Below, piece by piece: positions 1 to 5,697 of a stretch of DNA of 9,927 bases. Within the stretch, counting starts at the first letter, position 1; the number at the start of each line of letters is the position of its first letter. Both the position numbers and the translations under genes were made by a program. Source of the stretch: an uncultured Porphyromonas sp. (GTDB taxonomy: Bacteria > Bacteroidota > Bacteroidia > Bacteroidales > Porphyromonadaceae). Location: the NCBI RefSeq assembly GCF_947254915.1, contig NZ_CAMYEZ010000086.1, positions 1 to 9,927 of the forward strand, given 5' to 3'. Under the pieces are notes generated by a model. It saw only the letters and a program-made list of their open reading frames with translations, had not been told where the DNA came from and ran no database searches.

Positions 1-3
1 CTA

Positions 4-69
4 GGGATCGTTTCGTCCCGCCCTTGGGATTTGTTCCTCCCACCCTTGGGATTTGTTCGTCCCGATAGT
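4..69. repeat. Three tandem copies of a 22-bp repeat (edge of a possible longer array)
   Basis: Units lie at 4-25, 26-47 and 48-69. Each starts GGGAT and carries TCCC at the same offset. Units 1 and 2 end in CCCTT, whereas unit 3 decays at its 3' end to GATAGT. Units 2 and 3 share GGGATTTGTTC. The GGGA and TCCC parts of each unit are complementary, so each could form a tiny hairpin. The array begins at the window edge and may continue upstream. There are no unique spacers, so it is not a CRISPR array. Its function is unknown. Confidence 0.75.
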
Positions 70-109
70 TTGCGCCCCTATTCATGGCGCATAGCTTGCG
101 ACTTTTGTC

Positions 110-117
110 TACCTTTG
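110..117 (+). promoter_or_regulatory. Bacteroidetes -7 box (TACCTTTG) of the TonB-dependent receptor gene
   Basis: TACCTTTG matches the Bacteroidetes primary sigma -7 consensus TAnnTTTG. I see no convincing TTTG -33 element at the usual distance. The box ends only 6 bases before the receptor ATG at 124, so the expected transcription start lies at or next to the start codon. The mRNA may therefore be leaderless. The same octamer occurs at 5029 and 5548. Confidence 0.6.
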
Positions 118-123
118 TAAGCG

Positions 124-2583
124 ATGAGATCACTTTACCACATCGTCTTACTGCTCTGCCTCCTACTACAGGGTAGCGTGCTGGCTCTACACAGTCAGAC
201 GACCGACACGACGGCTGTCGCGACACCCCGCCGCGTGGCGCTCACAGGTTACGTCTTAGATCGTGACCGTGAGCCGATCGAGTTTGCCTCGGTACGTGTC
301 GAGGGGACGAGCATCGGCACCTGGAGCGACCTGACGGGTGCTTACCGCTTGGAGCTGACCCCGACGACCGACAGCGTGGTGGTCACCTACAGCTCTATCG
401 GTTATCAGACGGTGCGCCAAGTGTACCCGCAGGGTATCTCACGAGACATGCACTTTAACCCGATGCTGGGTGAGAGTGCTACCGCTTTGGCTACCGTGAC
501 AGTGCGGGGCGAAGCGCGTCCGCCCAGTATGGAGCGGATCACGACACAGACGCTCGCCATGGAGGCTTCGCCGACACGTAGCATCGAGTCGATGGTGGCG
601 ACCTATGCGGGGGTCACACAGCACAACGAGCTGAGCACTCAGTACAATGTGCGTGGGGGGAGCTTCGATGAGAACCTCGTCTACGTCAACGGTATCGAAG
701 TGTACCGTCCGCTATTGGTGCGCTCAGCCGAGCAGGAGGGTTTGAGCTTTGTCAATACCGATCTGGTGGAGCGGGTTTACTTTTCGGCGGGAGCCTTCGA
801 TGCGCACTATGGCGACCGGCTCTCCTCAGTACTAGACATACAGTACAAGCGCCCCACTAAGCTGGAGGGTGCTGTCACCCTCGGATTGATGAATAATAGT
901 CTCTACGTGGGGGGCAAGCATGGGCGCTTCACCCATGTCACAGGCATTCGCATGCGCACCACGCAGCAGATGCTCTCGAAGATGGAGACCCGCGGGGAGT
1001 ACAACCCTTTCTATGCGGATGCGCAGACCTATCTGACCTACACCTTTAATGATCGCTGGCGCATCGAGGGCATCGGCTACTACTCCTGGACGCAGTACCG
1101 CTTTCGTCCGCAGCAGCGTGAGACGACTGTCGGCTCCCTGCAAAATGCGAAGCACTTTACCGTCTACTTCGACGGACAGGAGCGGGATCGCTTCTCCACC
1201 CTCTTTGGAGCCTTGACGCTACACTGGCGTCCCAGCAGTCGAGGCGCGCACAGGCTAGATCTGAGCCTCTACAACAGCCACGAGCGGGAGAGCTACGACA
1301 TTACGGGCGCTTACTATCTGCAGAAGGAGGCTGACCCGACGACTGGAGGCGAGGAGCAGGAACTCCTCGCCACGGGTGTCAACCATGAGCATGCCCGCAA
1401 CCTACTCCGCTACTCGGTCGCGGCACTCGCTTATAGTGGCAATCAGCGTCTCAGCGAGACGCATCGCCTCATGTGGGGTGCGGAGCTACGTGGCGAGCAG
1501 ATAGCGGACTACATCTCTGAGTGGGTCAAGCTCGACTCGGCTGGCTATAACCTGCCGCGCGACCCCGATCTGATCAAGATGCAGAGCAATCTCTACTCCA
1601 ACGTCTCGCTACGCTCGGCACGTGCCTCGCTCTACCTGCAAGATGAGATGCAGTGGCAAACGCCCTCGGGAAGCTATCACCTGACGGCTGGCGTGCGGGG
1701 AAGCTTCTGGTCGTTCAATAAGAAGGCGGACTTCTCGCCTCGTCTAGTTGCTTCGTGGCGACCGAAGGAGCTGTCCGACCTCTTGGTGAGAGCAGCTGGA
1801 GGACTTTACTACCAGAGCCCCTTTTACAAGGAGATACGTATCATCGAGGCTGACGCTATGGGCAATCAGTCGGTACTGCTCAATGATCAGGTGCGTTCGC
1901 AAGGATCCGCACAAGCCTTGGTCGGTGTGGACTACAACTTCCTCGTGGGGGGACGCAAGTTTCGCCTCACCGCCGAGGGCTACTACAAGCATCTCTTTCG
2001 CATCAATCCCTACTATGTGGACAATGTCAAGCAGCGTTACCTAGGTCAGAACCTGGGCACCGGCTACATCGTGGGGCTAGATGTCAAGCTCTTTGGAGAG
2101 TTTGTTCCCGACGTCGACTCGTGGCTTACCGCCTCGCTGATGCGTGGCCGGCAGACCATCGAGGGGTATGGCGAGATGCCACTACCACACGTGCCGGACT
2201 ACAACTTGTCACTCTTCTTCCAGGACTATTTCCCCGGCTACAAGCGTATCACGCTCAGCTTGCGCGGCGTGCTAACGGGAGGACTTCCTCAGCTCAATGC
2301 TGCCGAGGGCTTTGGTCGTCCGCTCTTCCGTGGCAAGCCTTACAAGCGTGTCGACATCGGTATGCAGTACACGCTGTGGGATCGTGCTGAGGCAAAGCCC
2401 GGTGCGTGGCGCTGGCTACAAGCACTTAGCAAGGTCTCGATCGGGGTGAATGTCTTCAACCTCTTTGACATGACCAACATCGGCTCTTACTACTGGCTCT
2501 CGGACGCTTACCGCAACCAGTACGCCGTGCCCAACTACCTGACGGGACGCCAGTACGACGCCTCGCTCATCGTCCGCTTCTGA
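124..2583 (+). CDS. TonB-dependent outer-membrane receptor with carboxypeptidase-regulatory-like N-terminal domain
   Basis: Outer-membrane active transporter of 819 aa, driven by TonB-ExbBD. Residues 1-25 form a signal peptide with a leucine-rich core ending near ALHSQ. Residues about 38-127 look like the carboxypeptidase-regulatory-like beta-sandwich common in Bacteroidetes receptors (GYVLDRDREPIEFASV, GAYRLEL). The plug follows at about 135-245, with the typical YNVRGGSFDENLVYVNG stretch near 174-190. The remainder, about 246-819, is the beta-barrel, rich in alternating aromatic residues and ending YDASLIVRF, whose terminal Phe is typical of BAM-dependent outer-membrane proteins. The size is normal and there is no frameshift. 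No SusD-like partner is adjacent, so this is probably a non-SusC receptor for a metal chelate, haem, vitamin or peptide; the substrate cannot be read from the sequence. The ATG at 124 is chosen because it begins the signal peptide and the next in-frame Met lies well past it. Confidence 0.95.
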   Translation: MRSLYHIVLLLCLLLQGSVLALHSQTTDTTAVATPRRVALTGYVLDRDREPIEFASVRVEGTSIGTWSDLTGAYRLELTPTTDSVVVTYSSIGYQTVRQVYPQGISRDMHFNPMLGESATALATVTVRGEARPPSMERITTQTLAMEASPTRSIESMVATYAGVTQHNELSTQYNVRGGSFDENLVYVNGIEVYRPLLVRSAEQEGLSFVNTDLVERVYFSAGAFDAHYGDRLSSVLDIQYKRPTKLEGAVTLGLMNNSLYVGGKHGRFTHVTGIRMRTTQQMLSKMETRGEYNPFYADAQTYLTYTFNDRWRIEGIGYYSWTQYRFRPQQRETTVGSLQNAKHFTVYFDGQERDRFSTLFGALTLHWRPSSRGAHRLDLSLYNSHERESYDITGAYYLQKEADPTTGGEEQELLATGVNHEHARNLLRYSVAALAYSGNQRLSETHRLMWGAELRGEQIADYISEWVKLDSAGYNLPRDPDLIKMQSNLYSNVSLRSARASLYLQDEMQWQTPSGSYHLTAGVRGSFWSFNKKADFSPRLVASWRPKELSDLLVRAAGGLYYQSPFYKEIRIIEADAMGNQSVLLNDQVRSQGSAQALVGVDYNFLVGGRKFRLTAEGYYKHLFRINPYYVDNVKQRYLGQNLGTGYIVGLDVKLFGEFVPDVDSWLTASLMRGRQTIEGYGEMPLPHVPDYNLSLFFQDYFPGYKRITLSLRGVLTGGLPQLNAAEGFGRPLFRGKPYKRVDIGMQYTLWDRAEAKPGAWRWLQALSKVSIGVNVFNLFDMTNIGSYYWLSDAYRNQYAVPNYLTGRQYDASLIVRF

Positions 2584-2602
2584 TTCGCTGAGGAATAACG
2601 TA

Positions 2603-2727
2603 ACAAGTAGCCCGTTGTAGGGACGCACGGTCGTGCGTCCGTTGTATCAAAGCAAAACAAGTATTGACACCGTAACCTTTAACGAGGACGGACGCACGAC
2701 CGTGCGCCCCTACACAGGGTTACTCGT
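2603..2727. repeat. 125-bp inverted-repeat element (MITE-like or REP-like)
   Basis: The arms are 2603-2640 and 2690-2727. Their inner 25 bp (2616-2640 and 2690-2714) match 24 of 25 in inverted orientation, and the full 38-bp arms match about 33 of 38. Each arm also contains its own GC-rich palindrome, GGACGCACG followed by CGTGCGTCC on the left, so two hairpins or one long stem could form. The spacer of about 49 bp has no ORF of note. The element fills much of the gap after the receptor gene. It could act as a terminator for that gene, but no clean T-run follows. A mobile or REP-type origin is inferred from the structure. Confidence 0.7.
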
Positions 2728-2759
2728 CTCGTATATTTCCCGCTTGGACTTGGTGGCAC

Positions 2760-2789
2760 TTTGACATAATGTCGCAAGGGATAGTTTTG
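2760..2789 (+). promoter_or_regulatory. Candidate primary-sigma promoter of dnaK (TTTG-N18-TAGTTTTG)
   Basis: TTTG at 2760-2763 (-33) and TAGTTTTG at 2782-2789 (-7, exact fit to TAnnTTTG) are 18 bp apart, close to normal Bacteroidetes spacing. The predicted transcription start is near 2795, giving a leader of about 100 nt before dnaK. It competes with the overlapping sigma-54-like site just downstream. Confidence 0.5.
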
Positions 2790-2804
2790 TGGCACAATGT
2801 TTGA
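2790..2804 (+). promoter_or_regulatory. Sigma-54-like -24/-12 site before dnaK
   Basis: TGGCAC at 2790-2795, five bases, then TTGA at 2801-2804 resembles the sigma-54 consensus TGGCAC-N5-TTGC, with the last base A instead of C. A second GTGGCAC lies 36 bp upstream at 2753-2759 but has no -12 partner. The predicted start would be near 2816. One key base mismatches, so this is only a candidate. Confidence 0.3.
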
Positions 2805-2824
2805 TACCTATGTGATGTAAGCGT

Positions 2825-2849
2825 CTGACCTACGGATGAACCAGGTCAG
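2825..2849 (+). promoter_or_regulatory. Hairpin in the dnaK leader followed by an A-rich start region
   Basis: CTGACCT (2825-2831) pairs perfectly with AGGTCAG (2843-2849), and GG/CC inside can extend the stem. From about 2861 to the ATG at 2897 the leader is A-rich and lacks G-runs or a Shine-Dalgarno, as is common for strongly translated Bacteroidetes genes. Whether the hairpin regulates anything is unknown. Confidence 0.45.
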
Positions 2850-2896
2850 CCGACAGAGACATTAACAAATAAGAAATCAACAAACAACACAATACT

Positions 2897-4816
2897 ATGG
2901 GTAAGATAATTGGTATAGACTTAGGAACTACAAATTCATGTGTAGCAGTCATGGAGGGTGGCGAGAGCAAGGTCATCCCCAACAGCGAGGGACGTATGAC
3001 GACTCCCTCAGTAGTAGCATTCGTAGAGGGCGGTGAGCGCAAGGTGGGTGACCCCGCTAAGCGTCAGGCTATCACGAACCCAACGAACACGATCTACTCG
3101 ATCAAGCGCTTCATGGGTGAGACCTATGAGCAGATAGAGAAGGAGGCTGAGCGCGTCCCCTTTAAGGTGGTCAAGGGTGATAACGACACCCCACGTGTAG
3201 ACATCGACGGACGTCTCTACACGCCACAGGAGATCTCGGCGATGATCCTTCAGAAGATGAAGAAGACGGCTGAGGACTACCTCGGCACAGAGGTCACCGA
3301 TGCCGTGATCACGGTGCCCGCATACTTCAACGACTCACAGCGTCAGGCGACTAAGGAGGCTGGCGAGATCGCTGGACTCAAGGTGCGTCGTATCGTCAAC
3401 GAGCCTACGGCTGCTTCGCTAGCTTACGGCCTTGACAAGAAGGGCTCCGATATGAAGATTGCAGTCTTTGACCTCGGTGGTGGTACGTTTGATATCTCTA
3501 TCCTAGAGCTAGGTGATGGGGTCTTTGAGGTGAAGTCCACAAATGGTGATACGCACCTAGGTGGTGATGACTTTGACCATGTGATCATTGACTGGCTCGC
3601 TGAGGAGTTTATGAAGGACGAGGGTATCGATCCCCGCAAGGACAATATGGCACTCCAGCGTCTCAAGGATGCTGCTGAGCGTGCTAAGATAGAGCTCTCA
3701 AGCTCGACCTCGACGGAGATCAACCTACCTTACCTGATCCCTGTAGATGGTATCGCTAAGCACCTCGTTCGTACGCTGACACGTGCTAAGTTTGAGCAGC
3801 TAGCTGACAAGCTGATCCACGCTTGTGTAGCTCCTTGTGAGCAGGCACTCAAGGATGCAGGTCTCACGGCGAGCGACATCAATGAGGTGATCCTCGTAGG
3901 TGGCTCGACACGTATCCCCGCGATCCAGGAGATCGTCAAGAAAATCTTTAACCAAGAGCCTTCTAAGGGTGTGAACCCCGACGAGGTAGTCGCCTGCGGT
4001 GCTGCTATCCAGGGTGCTGTCCTGACGGGTGAGGTAAAGGATGTCCTACTCCTTGATGTAACTCCGCTATCTCTCGGTCTAGAGACGATGGGTGGCGTGA
4101 TGACTCGCCTGATCGATGCAAACACGACGATCCCGACGAAGAAGAGTCAGATCTTTACCACAGCTGTGGACAACCAGCCTTCTGTAGAGATTCATGTCCT
4201 ACAGGGTGAGCGTTCGCTAGCGAAGGATAATAAGAGTATCGGTCGCTTTACCCTAGATGGTATCGCACCAGCACCTCGCCAGACACCTCAGATTGAGGTT
4301 ACCTTTGACATTGATGCGAATGGTATCCTCAACGTCACGGCTGTCGACAAGGCTACGGGCAAGCAGCAGAACATCCGCATCGAGGCTTCGAGCGGTCTGA
4401 GCGATGACGAGATCAAGCGTATGAAGCAGGAGGCTGAGGCAAATGCTAAGGCTGACGAAGAGGCTAAGGCTCGTATCGACAAGCTCAACCAAGCAGACAG
4501 CATGATCTTCTCTACGGAGAAGCAGCTCAAGGAGCTGGGCGACAAGATCCCTGCTGACAAGAAGGCACCAATCGAGGCGGCTCTGGAGAATCTGCGCAAG
4601 GCGCACAAGGCGGAGGATATCCCCGCTATCGACAAGGCTATGGAGGAGTTGAACACGGCCTTCCACGCAGCCACCGAGCAGATGTACAATCAGGCCAATG
4701 CACAGCAGCAGGCTGGTCCTCAGCCAGGAGCTAACGCACAGCCTAATGACAATGCCTCTGCAAAGGGCAACGACTCGGGCGATGTAGCTGACGCAGACTT
4801 TGAGGAGATCAAGTAA
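2897..4816 (+). CDS. dnaK: Molecular chaperone DnaK (Hsp70)
   Basis: ATP-dependent cytoplasmic chaperone that binds exposed hydrophobic peptide segments and works with DnaJ and GrpE. At 639 aa it has the usual Gram-negative length. The nucleotide-binding domain shows phosphate-1 GIDLGTTNSCV (6-16), NEPTAASLAYG (168-178), phosphate-2 DLGGGTFD (192-199) and VGGSTRIP (334-341). The conserved interdomain linker DVLLLDVTP is at 382-390. The substrate-binding beta domain follows from about 393 and a helical lid from about 505, then a Gln/Asn/Ala-rich tail and the typical acidic end DADFEEIK. The ATG at 2897 starts exactly at the family N-terminus. No dnaJ or grpE lies beside it. A terminator follows 32 bp after the stop, so it is monocistronic. 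Two overlapping promoter candidates (2760-2804) suggest more than one sigma input. Confidence 0.99.
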   Translation: MGKIIGIDLGTTNSCVAVMEGGESKVIPNSEGRMTTPSVVAFVEGGERKVGDPAKRQAITNPTNTIYSIKRFMGETYEQIEKEAERVPFKVVKGDNDTPRVDIDGRLYTPQEISAMILQKMKKTAEDYLGTEVTDAVITVPAYFNDSQRQATKEAGEIAGLKVRRIVNEPTAASLAYGLDKKGSDMKIAVFDLGGGTFDISILELGDGVFEVKSTNGDTHLGGDDFDHVIIDWLAEEFMKDEGIDPRKDNMALQRLKDAAERAKIELSSSTSTEINLPYLIPVDGIAKHLVRTLTRAKFEQLADKLIHACVAPCEQALKDAGLTASDINEVILVGGSTRIPAIQEIVKKIFNQEPSKGVNPDEVVACGAAIQGAVLTGEVKDVLLLDVTPLSLGLETMGGVMTRLIDANTTIPTKKSQIFTTAVDNQPSVEIHVLQGERSLAKDNKSIGRFTLDGIAPAPRQTPQIEVTFDIDANGILNVTAVDKATGKQQNIRIEASSGLSDDEIKRMKQEAEANAKADEEAKARIDKLNQADSMIFSTEKQLKELGDKIPADKKAPIEAALENLRKAHKAEDIPAIDKAMEELNTAFHAATEQMYNQANAQQQAGPQPGANAQPNDNASAKGNDSGDVADADFEEIK

Positions 4817-4848
4817 TCTCCGAGAGAGGTCACACATACAATATAGTA

Positions 4849-4890
4849 GCGGGTGGGTCAACGATGGTTGGCTCACCCGCTTGCTTTGTT
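4849..4890 (+). terminator. Rho-independent terminator of dnaK
   Basis: A 14-bp stem (4849-4862 with 4867-4880, including two G-U pairs) closes on the loop GATG and is followed by TTGCTTTGTT. The outer stem is GCGGGTG with CACCCGC. It begins 32 bp after the dnaK stop codon. Confidence 0.9.
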
Positions 4891-5024
4891 AGAGGCTATA
4901 GACTAGAAGTTAGAGGAAAGAGTAGACTAAGTGTCTGATCCAGTTATTGAACTATCCGGAATTTCCGAATAGTTCCCTCTACGCCCCCTCTCTAATCTCT
5001 AACTTCTGATCTCTAACCTCTATT
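4888..5024. repeat. Inverted repeat of 29-bp arms flanking a palindrome, upstream of the Fur-family gene
   Basis: The reverse complement of 4888-4916 matches 4996-5024 at about 23 of 29 positions, including an unbroken CTCTAACTTCT. The arms are made of short TCTCTAAC-like words. A 25-bp near-palindrome (4950-4974) lies midway between the arms. The right arm runs directly into the TACCTTTG box. A related tract recurs at 5507-5547. It may be a small mobile or promoter-carrying element; this is an inference. Confidence 0.55.
4950..4974. promoter_or_regulatory. 25-bp near-perfect palindrome, possible operator
   Basis: The left half AACTATCCGGAA and right half TTCCGAATAGTT are separated by a single T. 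Eleven of twelve positions pair. It lies 55 bp upstream of the -7 box of the Fur-family gene and about 60 bp past the dnaK terminator. There is no T-run, so it is not a terminator. It does not resemble the classical Fur box. The binding protein is unknown. Confidence 0.5.
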
Positions 5025-5028
5025 TTCG

Positions 5029-5036
5029 TACCTTTG
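5029..5036 (+). promoter_or_regulatory. -7 box (TACCTTTG) of the Fur-family gene
   Basis: This is an exact TAnnTTTG match inside the shared string TCGTACCTTTG, which recurs at 5545-5555. The expected start of transcription is about 5041-5043, giving a leader of about 30 nt before the ATG at 5073. An ATG at 5042 sits right at the predicted start. No clear -33 element is visible. Confidence 0.6.
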
Positions 5037-5072
5037 GGGCGATGAATCTTCACAGCAAAAAGCTTCTACGCG

Positions 5073-5501
5073 ATGACGAGGCACGATGACATAGCAGAGT
5101 ACTTCAAGCAAAAGGGAGTACGGGGCACGGCAAACCGCATCTTGGTGCTACGCGCCTTGATGGCCGCGACGCAACCGATGAATCTCAACGAACTGGAGAT
5201 GACACTCTACCCGATGGATAAGTCAAGCATCTCACGGGTGCTGACACTCTTTCTGGCGCACGACATCGTCCACGCCTTTGAGGACGGGCGAGGCGTGTGC
5301 AACTATGAGCTCTGCGCCAGCGATGGCGTCTGTCTCGGCGAGGATGAGCACATACACTTTTACTGCGAGCGGTGCCAGCACTCCTACTGTATGGAGATGC
5401 TCCAGGTACCTCCGCTACGTCTGCCCAAAGGGTACAGCGCCCACGCCATATCCTTCGTCATCAAGGGCATCTGCCCCAACTGTCAAAACAAACGCTCATA
5501 G
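5073..5501 (+). CDS. Divergent Fur-family metalloregulator
   Basis: Fur proteins are dimeric winged-helix repressors whose DNA binding depends on a bound metal. This one is 142 aa, a normal length. The N-terminal winged helix spans about 10-75, with RGTANRILVLRAL matching the R-x-T-x-x-R region. The dimerisation domain carries HIHFYCERC (93-101) and CPNC (134-137), giving two Cys-x2-Cys pairs for the structural zinc. By eye alignment to E. coli Fur, E79, H93 and H95 match S2 metal ligands, but the H33 position is Pro and the H87 and D89 positions are Glu and Ile. The recognition helix has SISR where classical members have TVYR. The sensed signal (Fe, Zn, Mn or peroxide) therefore cannot be assigned. 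The ATG at 5073 is the only suitable start, because the frame is closed by a stop at 5043-5045. No terminator is visible after it. Confidence 0.88.
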   Translation: MTRHDDIAEYFKQKGVRGTANRILVLRALMAATQPMNLNELEMTLYPMDKSSISRVLTLFLAHDIVHAFEDGRGVCNYELCASDGVCLGEDEHIHFYCERCQHSYCMEMLQVPPLRLPKGYSAHAISFVIKGICPNCQNKRS

Positions 5502-5506
5502 GGCAC

Positions 5507-5547
5507 CCCCCTAATCTCTGCCTTCTAACCCCTAATCTCTAAATTCG
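5507..5547 (+). repeat. Second copy of the pyrimidine-rich promoter module
   Basis: The tract from CCCCC through TAATCTCT, CTTCTAAC and TAATCTCTAAATTCG closely follows 4984-5028, and both run into the identical string TCGTACCTTTG. The copy begins 5 bp after the Fur-family stop codon. Two such tracts within about 520 bp, both joined to a -7 box, point to a dispersed promoter-bearing repeat. Confidence 0.6.
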
Positions 5548-5555
5548 TACCTTTG
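5548..5555 (+). promoter_or_regulatory. -7 box (TACCTTTG) of the exporter operon
   Basis: This is an exact TAnnTTTG match at the 3' end of the repeated pyrimidine-rich tract. The predicted transcription start is near 5561, leaving an unusually long leader of about 135 nt before the first gene. No strong -33 box is visible. Confidence 0.6.
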
Positions 5556-5572
5556 CAACCTAGTGTCCAGGC

Positions 5573-5682
5573 TCATCGGAGGTTCGTCATACAGGCTCCG
5601 AGATGAATCGTGACGCTAAGGGACGATAAACATACATTATAGAGTCAGGTGAGCTACAGCTGAAGACGCTTAAACCAACTCT
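5573..5682 (+). promoter_or_regulatory. Structured 5' leader of the exporter operon, possible RNA regulator
   Basis: Three successive stems can be drawn. P1 pairs TCATC and GGAG (5573-5581) with CTCC and GATGA (5596-5606) across a 2-nt bulge. P2 pairs ATCGT (5607-5611) with ACGAT (5623-5627). P3 pairs AGAGT and GGT (5641-5650) with ACC and ACTCT (5674-5682), enclosing a small AGC/GCT hairpin at 5652-5661. The similar strings TGACGCTAAG and AGACGCTTAA occur at 5611 and 5663. I could not match it to a riboswitch class I know. No folding energy was computed. Confidence 0.35.
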
Positions 5683-5697
5683 CAGAGAAGAACGACT

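Noticed and set aside
1..69. CRISPR array
   Set aside because: The units are contiguous with no unique spacers and no cas gene is nearby.
2761..2766. E. coli-type -35 box TTGACA before dnaK
   Set aside because: No TATAAT-like -10 lies at 16-18 bp, and Bacteroidetes promoters use the -33/-7 pattern, which is present.
3424..4125. Minus-strand open frames opposite the middle of dnaK
   Set aside because: They lie wholly within dnaK, are Ser/Arg-rich with no recognisable domain, and have no promoter.
4253..4876. Long minus-strand open frame opposite the end of dnaK
   Set aside because: It is a shadow of the strongly biased dnaK codons, has low-complexity Leu/Ser/Arg composition, and begins within the dnaK terminator.
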